Below, one piece after another: positions 1-9,316 of a stretch of DNA of 64,000 nucleotides. Position 1 is the first letter of the stretch, and each line of letters opens with the position of its first letter. Position numbers and translations under genes: made by a program. The notes under the pieces are model-generated. The model was not told the origin of the DNA. It worked only from the letters and a program-made list of their open reading frames with translations, and ran no database searches. Origin of the DNA: Ignavibacteriota bacterium (GTDB taxonomy: Bacteria > Bacteroidota > Ignavibacteria > Ignavibacteriales > Melioribacteraceae); NCBI GenBank assembly GCA_002698995.1, contig PAAX01000033.1:28792-92791 (forward strand). The letters are read 5' to 3'.

Positions 1-780
1 TGTAGATGAATAATATTTAGTAAGATTTTCATCATAAACCTTAAGCACCAGTTCTGCATTGTAGATTTTAATATTACCTGGCACAGGTGTAATCTCTCTC
101 AAACTTTCCAACGCAATTGCAAACGTATTATAATCAACACTAAAAGATTTAAGAGAAGAAGGTTCGCTAAATTTTCCTTCCATTTTTCCATCTCTTGTTA
201 TATAACTATTTGGAATTTCTAACCTTCTGAATTGTTCAATCCCGTTTTCAATTACAGAATAGTTAACATACAACTGAGGATGGAAGAACAAATCCTGCGC
301 TGATATTCTCCATTGAACTGTAATTCCAAAATTTATTGTGGGATCAATTACAGAATTACTTGCACCCCCTTCAAAGGTAAAAAATCTTGGGACATAAGTT
401 AATGCAGTTAATTTTTCTCCGTTAGGTAATTCAACTTCTAAACTGAAATTTTTATTTTCATTTACTTCAATCTCATTGTTGTAATAAAAATGAATAGGAT
501 TATTATTGGCATCAAAAATTAATGAATCTTTATAAAAATAAGTTTGATCTCCGGATACAACTTTTACATCCGCATTTTCAACAAACTTTGTTTCATTATT
601 TCCTGAATGAAATTCAGATGGATTTATTGATTCTACAATTGTTACCGTTTGAAAATTATTATCTCCTCTTAGCAGAGCATTAACAGCAAAAGTTTCTTTG
701 TATTCCGCATTTGGATCAAAATTGTTTTCACACGAAGTGAAAATTATAGCAATTATCAAAATGATAGATTTTATTTTCAT
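1..780 (-). CDS. DUF4249 family lipoprotein, 3' end outside window
   Basis: The first 260 codons are visible; the stop lies beyond the left edge. Translation gives a short hydrophobic leader ending in a lipobox (IIFTSC, Cys at about residue 17), so it is probably an outer-membrane or periplasmic lipoprotein. The body (NPSEFHSGNN, DADVKVVSGD-like early strand, later VEWRIS-like segment) looks like DUF4249, a family encoded beside TonB receptors in Bacteroidetes-group genomes. Its ATG shares an ATGA overlap with the TGA stop of the receptor gene upstream, so the two are probably translationally coupled. The substrate is unknown. Confidence 0.75.
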   Translation of the reverse strand, partial: MKIKSIILIIAIIFTSCENNFDPNAEYKETFAVNALLRGDNNFQTVTIVESINPSEFHSGNNETKFVENADVKVVSGDQTYFYKDSLIFDANNNPIHFYYNNEIEVNENKNFSLEVELPNGEKLTALTYVPRFFTFEGGASNSVIDPTINFGITVQWRISAQDLFFHPQLYVNYSVIENGIEQFRRLEIPNSYITRDGKMEGKFSEPSSLKSFSVDYNTFAIALESLREITPVPGNIKIYNAELVLKVYDENLTKYYSST

Positions 781-2993
781 AGTATTAACTTAATTGTTGC
801 TGTTGGTAAAAATGGTAACATATTAACTTTCTTTCCCGTATCTCTTTCAAAATAAAAAATGTTATCTCTGTTATAAACATTAACTGCACTTACATCAATT
901 TTCAATTTCATAAAACCGAGTTCAAGAAGTTTAGAGAGACTTAAATCCAATCTATGATAATCAGGAAGACGTCCTAAATTCCTGCCCGATAAGACTGCAT
1001 AAGGGAGATAGTTTCCAATTTGATTCCACTCACTTTCTAAATCATTTATATAAAACTTATTATAATAACCAACTAGCTGAGTAAACGGCTGCCCGGAATG
1101 ATAAGTCCATAACGCACTGAACTGCCAACCTTTTCCTAAATTATAATCCAAAGTTAAATCCAAAGCATGACGTGAATCATATCTTGGACTGTATCTTTCA
1201 CCGTTAACTTCCTTAAAAGACCAGCTTAACGTATATGCAGTATTTACATATATTCTTCCATAAGAAAAATTAATATTTGATTCTAATCCGTATGCTTCCC
1301 CTTTTCCGGCAATTAAATTAGGATCGCTCTCCAAAAATTTTTCATCATTTATTGTTGGAAGATTACTTATGGTTTTGTAATAACCTTCCAAATCTAATTT
1401 CAAGAAATCTGTAAAAGCATATTCAATTCCAGCTACAGTTTGGAAAGAACGAGTTGGAGTTAAATTATCAGGCAAAATAATCCAAGGATCAAAAATTGAA
1501 ATTACTTCATCCTCATCTGCAATTGCGGCAACTTCCTGTTGATATAAACCAAGTGAAGTTTTCAGTTTTAGTTTCTCTGAAATAGAATAAGCGGCTGATA
1601 ATCTTGGTTGAGGAAAAAAATGTCCTTTATTTTGAAGTCCAACTAAATTAATTCTTAATCCGGCTTCGGCTATTAAACCTTTATATCTTGCAAGTTTATA
1701 AGAAGCATATCCAACAAGATTTCCGCTGGTCTCATTTATATTATTAGGAGAATTTTGAAACTGATCAACAATTAATTCTGTCTTTATAATTTTTAATAAA
1801 ATTCCGGTACTTAGTTCATCTCTACTATCGTAAAGAAATGTAAAGTCTCCGCTTATTCCTATATCTCTAACTAGATTTTTTCTTGATTTTAGAGAACTTG
1901 CATTTTGAACAGTATTCCCTTCAAATCCGCTGTAATTAATTCTGAAAGTAGAAAAGAGAGGCGAATCATAAGTCTGAACCCATTCAAAGCCAATAAGATT
2001 AGTTTCCCAAGAGAAATTCGGCTGAGTAGGATCGCCGTAGTCCAGTTCATCATTACTGAAAAAACCGAACAAGAAATATCTTCCGTTTTTATTTAGATAA
2101 TCATCAGCATAATTTAGTTTAAATGATAAATCATAAAAATCAGCCGGAACTTTTTGATCATTATAAAATTTATTTAGTACTTCACTTGAAAAACTTTTTC
2201 TTCCGTTAATCATTAAAGAGCCGTTTGGGAATGGAGTTTCAAATAACAGTTTACCACTGAGAAAACTAGCGCTCGTTGTTAGACCGGCTTTTTTATTATT
2301 TCCATCTTTAGTTACAACATTCAATACCGAAGAAATTCTCTCGCCGAATTTTGCATTGAATGCTCCTTTGTAAAACTCAATACTATTTATCATATCTGGA
2401 TCAACAACACTAAACAAACCAAGCGCATGAAAAGGATTATAGATAGTTACCCCGTTCATCAAAATCAAATTCTGATCACTGCTTCCTCCTCTTACATAAT
2501 ATTTTGCAGAAGCATCTCCGGTTGATTTAACTCCTGGTATAAATTGTAATGATCTTATTAAATCCGTTTCAACACTTTTTGGCAATCTTTCTAATTTTTT
2601 CGAATCAATTCTTTCAATACTGATATTGGTTTCTTTGCTTAAATCAACTGCCTGCCCAATTTTCTCAATTTCATTTAGTTGTATATCTTTGGGAATTAAT
2701 TCTATATCAACTTGAGTAGTTTTATTTGGAGCAATGTACAACTGGATCTCCTTAGTTTGATAACCTACGTATGAAACTAACAACGTATAAACATTAACTC
2801 TAACACCGTTAAAATAGTAATATCCTCTTTCATTTGTTGTTGTTCCGCGATTAAGTTCTTTAATTATGATGTTGCTGTAGGCTAGCGCTTCACCGTTAAG
2901 AGAATCTCTAACAAAACCTCTTATTCTGCCGTCTTCTTGAGCATAAAGAACTGCAGCCAAAAGAAAAGAAATTAATAAAAATATTTTTTTCAT
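777..2993 (-). CDS. TonB-dependent receptor with carboxypeptidase-regulatory-like domain
   Basis: The protein has 738 residues. A signal peptide (about 1-18, ending LYAQ) is followed by a CarboxypepD_reg-like beta-sandwich (about 24-105, GRIRGFVRDSLNGEALAYS), a TonB plug (about 130-230, with YYVRGGSSDQNLILMNGV) and an outer-membrane beta-barrel to the C terminus, which ends in a hydrophobic strand (TATIKLIL). Receptors of this type import large or scarce substrates using TonB energy. It forms a two-gene operon with the DUF4249 lipoprotein. It lacks the SusC signature and has no SusD partner here, so carbohydrate uptake is not implied; the substrate cannot be read from the sequence. Confidence 0.9.
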   Translation of the reverse strand: MKKIFLLISFLLAAVLYAQEDGRIRGFVRDSLNGEALAYSNIIIKELNRGTTTNERGYYYFNGVRVNVYTLLVSYVGYQTKEIQLYIAPNKTTQVDIELIPKDIQLNEIEKIGQAVDLSKETNISIERIDSKKLERLPKSVETDLIRSLQFIPGVKSTGDASAKYYVRGGSSDQNLILMNGVTIYNPFHALGLFSVVDPDMINSIEFYKGAFNAKFGERISSVLNVVTKDGNNKKAGLTTSASFLSGKLLFETPFPNGSLMINGRKSFSSEVLNKFYNDQKVPADFYDLSFKLNYADDYLNKNGRYFLFGFFSNDELDYGDPTQPNFSWETNLIGFEWVQTYDSPLFSTFRINYSGFEGNTVQNASSLKSRKNLVRDIGISGDFTFLYDSRDELSTGILLKIIKTELIVDQFQNSPNNINETSGNLVGYASYKLARYKGLIAEAGLRINLVGLQNKGHFFPQPRLSAAYSISEKLKLKTSLGLYQQEVAAIADEDEVISIFDPWIILPDNLTPTRSFQTVAGIEYAFTDFLKLDLEGYYKTISNLPTINDEKFLESDPNLIAGKGEAYGLESNINFSYGRIYVNTAYTLSWSFKEVNGERYSPRYDSRHALDLTLDYNLGKGWQFSALWTYHSGQPFTQLVGYYNKFYINDLESEWNQIGNYLPYAVLSGRNLGRLPDYHRLDLSLSKLLELGFMKLKIDVSAVNVYNRDNIFYFERDTGKKVNMLPFLPTATIKLIL

Positions 2994-3154
2994 GAGTAGT
3001 TTACAATTTTTTAGAAATCTAACATATTGAAAATTCTAAAACAACTACCAAATTTAGATGTATCTTTGTTTAATACTGCTGAATATTGAATTATTCGATT
3101 TTACCAAAATAGTAAGTGATAAATCTTTATTTTGAACATCAAAAAAATGGACTT

Positions 3155-4612
3155 ATGAAAAAAATATTTCTGATTCTACTATTTAGTTCAATAATTTATT
3201 CCCAAGAAATTCAAAGAGAATTTAGAGGTGCTTGGGTTGCTTCAGTTGCAAATTTGGATTGGCCCTCATCACCAAATCTTTCTGTTGAAAAACAAAAAGA
3301 AGAATTAATCTCATTATTAAATAAATTAGCCGAGCTTAAATTTAACGCAGTTTTATTTCAAGTAAGACCTGAATGCGATGCACTTTATAGTTCTTCATAC
3401 GAACCTTGGTCATTCTGGTTAACCGGTAAACAAGGGAAAGCTCCCGAACCTTTTTACGATCCTTTAGAACTTGCAATTAATGAAGCGCATAAAAGAGGAT
3501 TAGAACTTCATGCATGGCTTAATCCTTACAGAGCCGAACGTTCAATTGATTATTTTCCATTGGCTGAAAACCATATCGCTGTAACTAACCCGGAATATAT
3601 TTTAGAGTTTCCTAAAAAGAAAATTTTGAATCCGGGACTACCGGAAGTTAGAGAATTTGTTGCCAATGTTGTATTGGATATAGTTAAAAGGTATGATGTT
3701 GACGGGATTCATTTTGACGATTACTTTTATCCTTATCCAACACCAAATACAGGATTTAATGGAGTTACTATAGAAGATGCAAAAACTTTTTCAGTTCATA
3801 ATAGAGGTTATAAAGATATTAATGAATGGCGCAGATCAAATGTTGATTTACTAATTGAGATGGTAAATGACTCAATTAAAGCTCATAAACCACATGTAAG
3901 ATTTGGTGTTAGTCCATTTGGAATTTGGAAGAATGGAATTCCTCATGATGTAAAAGGATTTTCTGCTTTCGATAAAATTTACTGCGATCCATTAAAGTGG
4001 CTGAATGATAAAACCATTGATTATCTTGCTCCACAACTATACTGGCCCATTGAAGGGGATCAAAGCTTCTATTCTCTTTTTAATTGGTGGAACTCGGTAA
4101 ACAATGGGATTGATATTTTTCCCGGTGTTGCCTCATACCGATTATTAGACAAAGATTGGCCCACAGAAGAAATAATAAACCAGTTAAACATCGTCGATAC
4201 TTTAACTTCTACTTCAAAAGGATATATCTTTTTTAGAGCTGAAGATTTTCACAGAAATACAAAAAATATTGGAGAGGAATTACTTAATACACATCACAAA
4301 AATTATGCGGTAACTAATACTTTTTATAAATCAGTAGAACCTTCGCAATTTCCTAAAATCAAAAATTCTATAATAACAGAGAATTCGATTATTATAGAAC
4401 TTGATGAATCTGCTCCAAATGAATTTTTTATTCTCTATTCATTTATAAATAAAAATAAAGTAGGAAGTATTCTAAAAATAGCCGGCAATAATAAAATCGA
4501 AATTCTTAAAGAGGAATTGAAAGGAAGTAAATACTTGGCATTAAAGAAACTTAACAAATACAAAATCCTAAGTAATTACAGTAAGTTGATAAAGATCAAC
4601 TTAAACCAATAA
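3155..4612 (+). CDS. GH10-like (DUF187/YngK-type) family glycosyl hydrolase, secreted
   Basis: The protein has 485 residues from the ATG at 3155, which gives a clean signal peptide (MKKIFLILLFSSIIYSQ); an upstream in-frame GTG at 3116 would bury it. The start of the mature protein (REFRGAWVASVANLDWPS) and the central HAWLNPYRAE, DGIHFDDYFYPYP and GVSPFGIWKNG segments are hallmarks of the YngK/DUF187 glycosyl-hydrolase-like family, a TIM barrel related to GH10. Family members are thought to act on cell-wall or polysaccharide material, but the activity of this one is not known. The last ~90 residues look like a small beta domain. It stands apart from its neighbours. Confidence 0.88.
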   Translation: MKKIFLILLFSSIIYSQEIQREFRGAWVASVANLDWPSSPNLSVEKQKEELISLLNKLAELKFNAVLFQVRPECDALYSSSYEPWSFWLTGKQGKAPEPFYDPLELAINEAHKRGLELHAWLNPYRAERSIDYFPLAENHIAVTNPEYILEFPKKKILNPGLPEVREFVANVVLDIVKRYDVDGIHFDDYFYPYPTPNTGFNGVTIEDAKTFSVHNRGYKDINEWRRSNVDLLIEMVNDSIKAHKPHVRFGVSPFGIWKNGIPHDVKGFSAFDKIYCDPLKWLNDKTIDYLAPQLYWPIEGDQSFYSLFNWWNSVNNGIDIFPGVASYRLLDKDWPTEEIINQLNIVDTLTSTSKGYIFFRAEDFHRNTKNIGEELLNTHHKNYAVTNTFYKSVEPSQFPKIKNSIITENSIIIELDESAPNEFFILYSFINKNKVGSILKIAGNNKIEILKEELKGSKYLALKKLNKYKILSNYSKLIKINLNQ

Positions 4613-4679
4613 CGCTATTTTATTAATTTGATTAATAATATTATTCTCATATTTTAACTAGAAATAAAATTTAATTTCG

Positions 4680-5093
4680 ATGCCGAAAAAATCTTATAAA
4701 ATAAAAAGCAGATTTGAAGAAGTTGAAGAAGCATGTAAAAAATTGGATTCTTTCTGTAAAGAATGTCATCTCGAAAATTTCTCAAGTGAACTTCAATTAG
4801 TTTTAACCGAGGCATTGAATAATATAATTGAACATGCCTATAATAAAGAACAGAACAATGTTATTGATATTCAATTGGAATATAACAACGTAGAGTTTAT
4901 TATAATTTTGAGTGATCACGGAGCTGAAAATAATGCTGATTTTACTAAAGAATTGAACTTTGATCCAGATGATATTGACTCTTTACCTGAACGGGGAATG
5001 GGTTTATTTATTATAAATAAAATTATGTCTAAAGTAGAATACAGAAGAGCTAATAACAAAAATACTTTTACATTAATTAAGCATTTAAGATAG
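4680..5093 (+). CDS. ATP-binding anti-sigma regulatory factor (RsbW/SpoIIAB-like serine kinase)
   Basis: The 137-residue protein is one GHKL (HATPase_c_2) domain. The N box is visible as LTEALNNIIEHAY (about 42-54) and the G box as LPERGMGLFIINKIM (about 102-116); SDHGAENN carries the expected Asp/Gly loop. RsbW-type kinases phosphorylate STAS anti-anti-sigma proteins and bind sigma factors or other partners. No STAS protein lies nearby, but a PP2C/SpoIIE phosphatase is encoded 1.6 kb downstream on the other strand (6665-7753), so the two could belong to one partner-switching pathway. That link is inference. Confidence 0.85.
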   Translation: MPKKSYKIKSRFEEVEEACKKLDSFCKECHLENFSSELQLVLTEALNNIIEHAYNKEQNNVIDIQLEYNNVEFIIILSDHGAENNADFTKELNFDPDDIDSLPERGMGLFIINKIMSKVEYRRANNKNTFTLIKHLR

Positions 5094-5147
5094 CACTGAT
5101 TATTTGATCCCTCTTGTCTATATTATTTCCTTAAAAAATTTACAATA

Positions 5148-6677
5148 GTGAAAAGAACTTTTATATTATTTATATTTTTCAGCCTAACTTTATTTGCTCA
5201 GCAAAACGGAAGTGAAGCATTTAAAGAAAATCAGCCAAAACCTAAAAATCCTACTATTGTTCCCAAATATCCTTCCTACAATATTATTACCGGATTTCTT
5301 CTTCAAAAGGAAGCTAACGGCGGAGATCCTTTTGCTATGCATGAATTGGGACTTCGGTATTTAATCGGAAAAGGATTTGCAGCAGATACTTCGAAAGCAG
5401 TTTACTGGATTAAAAAAGCAGTTGATGCTAAACTCACATCTGCAATTTTTAATTATGCCATTATGTTCAACAATGGAATTGGTGTTGAATGGAATCCCTT
5501 TAAAGCTTTTAAATTATTTAAAGAGGCTGCTGAAGCAGGAATGCCGGAAGGTGAATATGCTTATGCCTTAATGGTAACAGATAATTTAATTGTTAACAGA
5601 AATTATTCAGAGACTTATAAATATCTTAAAAAATCTATTGCGGGTGGATTTGAGCCGGCTAAAGAAGTTTTTAGCGAGATGAAAGAAAAGGGATTGTTCA
5701 GAGGATTTGATGAAAATGAAACAACAAATAATCAACAAGAAATGAATTATGCCGGTACTGCTTTGCTTTCATCTGATTTTCAATTGGATTTTTTCCAATT
5801 TGAAGATGATTCTTTAACTGACGAACAAGAAAAAGCAATGGTAGAAGAGTTCTTAAATAAAGATAAAAATGAACTAAAAAAAATTCTTGGTGTAAACCAG
5901 TTAACCGATAAAGATACGGTAAGTGATACAACTGCTGCAGCAATTATAAACATCGCTAAAAATGCCGGGAGTCCGGAAGCATTATTAATTGAAGGAAAAT
6001 CAAGCTCAATTGGATTGGGTAAGGAACAGGATTTTGTTAAGGCATCAGCAAACTTTTTAAGAGCTTACAGATTAGGTTCAAGAAAAGCTGTACTGGATTT
6101 GTTAAAAATAATAAAGAATAAAGACTACTTCGAGATCTTAAAAGAAGAAGTTGATAATGAAAATCCCGAAGCTATGTTTGTTTGGGCTGGACTAACCGGA
6201 TTGGAAATTGACTTTCAAATTACTCAAGAGCAGGCTGTAAATCTGTTAAAAAAAGCAGCCGGACTAAATTACGTCCCTGCTTTAATTGAATTGGGATTAA
6301 TTTATCATTCCGGTGAAATAGTTGAGAAGGATGAAAAAACAGCATTCGATTATTGGGAGAAAGCACGGGAACTTGGAAGTACCGAGGCAAAAGTAAGACT
6401 AGCATTTTCATCTATTCTGCAATCAGATAATAATGATGATCAAACTAAAAACATGAATATACTTACAGATGCTCTTAATGAAGGATCGGTGCTGGCTTCT
6501 TCGGCTTTAGGTTATTGTTATGAAAATGGAATTTATGTAAAACAAGATAAATCAATGGCTGCAAGATTTTACAGAAGTTCGGCACAAAGAGGAAGCATGG
6601 TTGCTTACAATTCTTTGAAAAGAATGTATGATGATATAAGACCAAGTGATGAAATATTTGTTATTTATGAAGAATGA
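5148..6677 (+). CDS. Sel1-repeat (TPR-like) exported protein
   Basis: The 509-residue protein starts at GTG 5148, giving a signal peptide (about 1-17, ending LFAQ). Several Sel1-like repeats can be seen: AMHELGLRYLIGKGFAADTS (about 65-84), FNYAIMFNNGIGVEWNPFKA, LIELGLIYHSGEIVEKDEKT and ALGYCYENGIYVKQDKSMAA. A less regular acidic stretch (about 190-270) separates the two repeat blocks. Such solenoids act as protein-binding scaffolds in the envelope. Its last 13 bases overlap the end of the convergent phosphatase gene. The partner is unknown. Confidence 0.85.
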   Translation: MKRTFILFIFFSLTLFAQQNGSEAFKENQPKPKNPTIVPKYPSYNIITGFLLQKEANGGDPFAMHELGLRYLIGKGFAADTSKAVYWIKKAVDAKLTSAIFNYAIMFNNGIGVEWNPFKAFKLFKEAAEAGMPEGEYAYALMVTDNLIVNRNYSETYKYLKKSIAGGFEPAKEVFSEMKEKGLFRGFDENETTNNQQEMNYAGTALLSSDFQLDFFQFEDDSLTDEQEKAMVEEFLNKDKNELKKILGVNQLTDKDTVSDTTAAAIINIAKNAGSPEALLIEGKSSSIGLGKEQDFVKASANFLRAYRLGSRKAVLDLLKIIKNKDYFEILKEEVDNENPEAMFVWAGLTGLEIDFQITQEQAVNLLKKAAGLNYVPALIELGLIYHSGEIVEKDEKTAFDYWEKARELGSTEAKVRLAFSSILQSDNNDDQTKNMNILTDALNEGSVLASSALGYCYENGIYVKQDKSMAARFYRSSAQRGSMVAYNSLKRMYDDIRPSDEIFVIYEE

Positions 6678-7753
6678 TTTTCTTTTTTCAATAAGATAAA
6701 TGTTATATCGTCATTCGGATCAGCTTGACCAACAAACGCTTTTATAGATCTATTTAATTTTTCTTTAATTTCTTCAACAGTTTTTTCAGAATTATTTTGG
6801 ATTACCTTTTTCATTCTATCAATTCCATATTGCATTTTAGCTTCATTCATAGCTTCGGTAATTCCGTCTGTATAAAGAAGTAAAATATCTCCGGTTTCTA
6901 CTTCAATTTCGGAAACTTCCAATGTTTTTTCAAAAAGTCCTTTATCATTAAATCCAATTCCCATTCCTTTAGAATTGATTTCGCAAATTTCATTTGATGA
7001 TTTTTTAAAATATAAAACCGGCGGATGGCCCGCTCTAATCATGTTAATTTTTCCGTCATCAAATATTTTAACTGCGGTTAAGGTAAGAAAAAACTCTCTT
7101 GACAATTTTGTTGAAAAATACTTTTTAAGATTAACAACTACTTCCTTTAAATCATCAAAAGTATCTGTTAATAAATTTAATATGGCTTGAACCCTTACCA
7201 TATATAATGCTGCAGCAATTCCTTTTCCCGAAATATCACCAATAACAATTAACTCATTTCCGTTTTTTGCAAAGAAATCAATGTAATCTCCTCCAACTTC
7301 CCTTGCAGATTCATAAGAAAAACTAATTGAGTAGTTTTTATTTTTTGGTGATTCTTGCGGTAGAAGAGTGTTTTGAATTTTTCTTGCTAAATCCAATTCA
7401 TTTTTTGTGGCAAGTTTATCCGCAACTTCAAATGCTAACAGAACATTTACAATTACAAATCCAAAAAACATATAAAAATTGTTTACTTGGATATAACCAA
7501 CAATGAAAAAGAAAACTGCAACAAGGTAAAATATTCTTCTTGCCGGAGTTAATTTCATTAGAAAAGCATTAAAAAGATTTCTTAAAAATATTATGAAACG
7601 AACAAATTTATTTCTTGTTTGATCTGGTTTGGGAATATCCGCTGCAAAAAATTGATAAACTTCCGCCGATTCTTTTTTTATCAGTCTTTGAATTTCATCA
7701 AAACTCAAATCACTGGTATATAAATCAAATAGTCTTTTTATTGGATTTGCCAC
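6665..7753 (-). CDS. Membrane-anchored PP2C/SpoIIE-type serine phosphatase (RsbU-like)
   Basis: The 362-residue protein has an N-terminal cytoplasmic part, a hydrophobic pair of segments (about 70-110, RIFYLVAVFFFIVGYIQV and MFFGFVIVNVLLAFEV), then a complete SpoIIE/PP2C domain (about 120-358). Metal-site motifs are visible: VGGDYIDFF, GDISGKGIAAAL, RAGHPPVLYF, LLYTDGITEAMN and DDITFILLK. These phosphatases dephosphorylate STAS proteins and so release sigma factors or other targets. It is the last gene of a leftward block with the ECF sigma factor at 8103-8690, 92 bp downstream of the small gene between them. Its end overlaps the Sel1 gene by 13 bp. Confidence 0.9.
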   Translation of the reverse strand: MANPIKRLFDLYTSDLSFDEIQRLIKKESAEVYQFFAADIPKPDQTRNKFVRFIIFLRNLFNAFLMKLTPARRIFYLVAVFFFIVGYIQVNNFYMFFGFVIVNVLLAFEVADKLATKNELDLARKIQNTLLPQESPKNKNYSISFSYESAREVGGDYIDFFAKNGNELIVIGDISGKGIAAALYMVRVQAILNLLTDTFDDLKEVVVNLKKYFSTKLSREFFLTLTAVKIFDDGKINMIRAGHPPVLYFKKSSNEICEINSKGMGIGFNDKGLFEKTLEVSEIEVETGDILLLYTDGITEAMNEAKMQYGIDRMKKVIQNNSEKTVEEIKEKLNRSIKAFVGQADPNDDITFILLKKENHSS

Positions 7754-7845
7754 TGTTTTCTCTTTTTGAAAACATAAATATAAAATTTTTTCTTATTGTT
7801 TTAGACGATTTGAATTGGATTATGTTTGAGTAAAATTTAAGGAAG

Positions 7846-8091
7846 TTATTTGTTAGAAATTTTCTCTAAATAAATTCTTCTTAATAACTCTTTCCGTTTT
7901 TCGTTGGATGAGAAAGAAATTTTTAATCGATTGTTAAGAAGCGACTTAATTGATTTTTGAACAAAATACTCATTTCGCAATTCTTCATTGAACTCTAATT
8001 CTTCTTCTAAGGATTTTATAACATTAGAATTAACGCTTTTCTCCCCTAGAAGAATAGATACTTTATCTTCTAAATTAAATACCAATTTCAT
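7846..8091 (-). CDS. Small anti-sigma-like protein lacking zinc ligands
   Basis: The protein has 81 residues from the ATG at 8091; a TTG at 8100 would add three residues. I do not recognise a named family. The layout (short N-terminal helix, then SLEEELEFNEELRNEYFVQ and SIKSLLNNRL) recalls the N-terminal helical domain of zinc-containing anti-sigma factors, but the usual His/Cys-x-x-Cys ligands are absent. It lies 11 bp (or 2 bp with the TTG start) after the ECF sigma gene, the usual place for an anti-sigma gene, and has no membrane segment. A role as a cytoplasmic regulator of that sigma factor is inference from position and shape. Confidence 0.6.
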   Translation of the reverse strand: MKLVFNLEDKVSILLGEKSVNSNVIKSLEEELEFNEELRNEYFVQKSIKSLLNNRLKISFSSNEKRKELLRRIYLEKISNK

Positions 8092-8102
8092 ACCTTCCAA
8101 AT

Positions 8103-8690
8103 CTATACTGCTTCTTCTACAAATCCTTTTTGTTTAGCATACTTATATAATTTAGAGTAAAGCATTTTCCTTGCTCTGTGCAGTCTGCTTCTAACCGTAC
8201 CAATAGGACAAGCAACAAAATCAGCAATTTCCTCGTATGTAAATCCTTCAATATCACTTAAGATTACAATTGTTTGAAAATCCTGAGGTAGATCAGCTAA
8301 AGCATCGGTAATATCATCATCAAAAACAGTACTGAAACCATCTTCCACTAAATGCTGTAATTGAACTTCATTAGATTTAACGGATTCATAAAAATTCTGA
8401 ATATCTTCATAATCAACTTTATCCGGTTCTTTCGAGTTTTTTCTGTAATCGTTAATGAAGGAATTTTTCATGATTCTAAATAACCATGCTTTACAGTTTG
8501 TTCCTTTTTCAAATTTATCGAAAAATCTAAATGCTTTGAGATAAGTCTCCTGCACTAAATCATCTGCATCATCAGGATCACCGGTCATTTTTAATGCAAA
8601 ATTAAATAGAGATGATTTATGTGGAATCGCTTCTTTTTCAAAATCTATATATTTTTGCTTGGTTTCTTCTGTTATTAAATGGTTTTTCAT
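8103..8690 (-). CDS. ECF-family RNA polymerase sigma factor
   Basis: The 195-residue protein carries sigma region 2 (about 25-95, with DDADDLVQETYLKAFRFFDK and AWLFRIMKNSFINDYRK) and region 4 (about 130-185, LPQDFQTIVILSDIEGFTYE, then GTVRSRLHRARKMLY). It lacks regions 1 and 3, as expected for ECF factors, and resembles the SigH/SigR-like stress group. An insertion of about 35 acidic residues separates the two regions. The next genes downstream encode a small anti-sigma-like protein and a PP2C phosphatase, suggesting a regulatory operon. A divergent lipoprotein gene begins 132 bp upstream and could be a target. Confidence 0.92.
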   Translation of the reverse strand: MKNHLITEETKQKYIDFEKEAIPHKSSLFNFALKMTGDPDDADDLVQETYLKAFRFFDKFEKGTNCKAWLFRIMKNSFINDYRKNSKEPDKVDYEDIQNFYESVKSNEVQLQHLVEDGFSTVFDDDITDALADLPQDFQTIVILSDIEGFTYEEIADFVACPIGTVRSRLHRARKMLYSKLYKYAKQKGFVEEAV

Positions 8691-8822
8691 AGCTGTATCT
8701 TTCTCTTTTTTAGAAATTTCATCATTGAAAAATCTGTATTATTGAAATGTATTTTAGCTCTTTAAAGTTCATTTAGTATTATTAAGTTTTGTGTAAAAAT
8801 TTAGAATAACTACGGAGTATTA

Positions 8823-9314
8823 ATGAAATCCAAATATCTATTTTTGCTTTTTATTTTTGTTCTTTCGGCATGCAATATTTCCGAGGAAGATGCAGATAAT
8901 TTTTACAAACAAGCTATAGAAAATAAACGCCAGCCTTATTTGGCACTTCAATATTATGATAGAGCAAGTGCTCATGAAAAATACAGAGTTTATGGTGTTG
9001 CAATTCAAATGTTTGATATTGGCTGCTATTTATGGCAGCGAAGTGATCAGCTTGATGTAAATAAAGAATACTTGGAAGAAGCAATTATTAAAAGTGTAGA
9101 AATTTTTTATGAATTGTCCTTAAACGAAAAAGAAGCTAAAGATATTAGATATAAAGCAACTCAAAATTTGATATTAATTCTTGATAACGGAATTTCAAAT
9201 TATCATAAAATTGCTAAAGAATTAATCGAAAAAAATGATCCTAAATTATTGGAAAATATTAAATCCTTTGTTGAAACCGAGGTTGTATTTAACAATCAAA
9301 ATAAAGCAGAATAA
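8823..9314 (+). CDS. Small lipoprotein of unknown function
   Basis: The protein has 163 residues. The leader ends in a lipobox (FVLSAC, Cys at 16), so it should be lipidated. The rest is mainly helical and TPR-like in character (KQAIENKRQPYLALQYYDRA, then YLEEAIIKSVEIFYELSLN). I do not recognise a family. A purine-rich ribosome-binding site (CGGAG) sits 7 bases before the ATG. It is divergent from the ECF sigma gene, and its stop lies 2 bp from the end of the convergent DUF2141 gene. Confidence 0.7.
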   Translation: MKSKYLFLLFIFVLSACNISEEDADNFYKQAIENKRQPYLALQYYDRASAHEKYRVYGVAIQMFDIGCYLWQRSDQLDVNKEYLEEAIIKSVEIFYELSLNEKEAKDIRYKATQNLILILDNGISNYHKIAKELIEKNDPKLLENIKSFVETEVVFNNQNKAE

Positions 9315-9316
9315 CT

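Noticed and set aside
3049..3068. Back-to-back TAnnTTTG boxes between the TonB and glycosyl-hydrolase-like genes
   Set aside because: TAAATTTG (-) and TATCTTTG (+) are present, but no -33 element accompanies either one, and this 6-base pattern is expected by chance several times in AT-rich upstream DNA.
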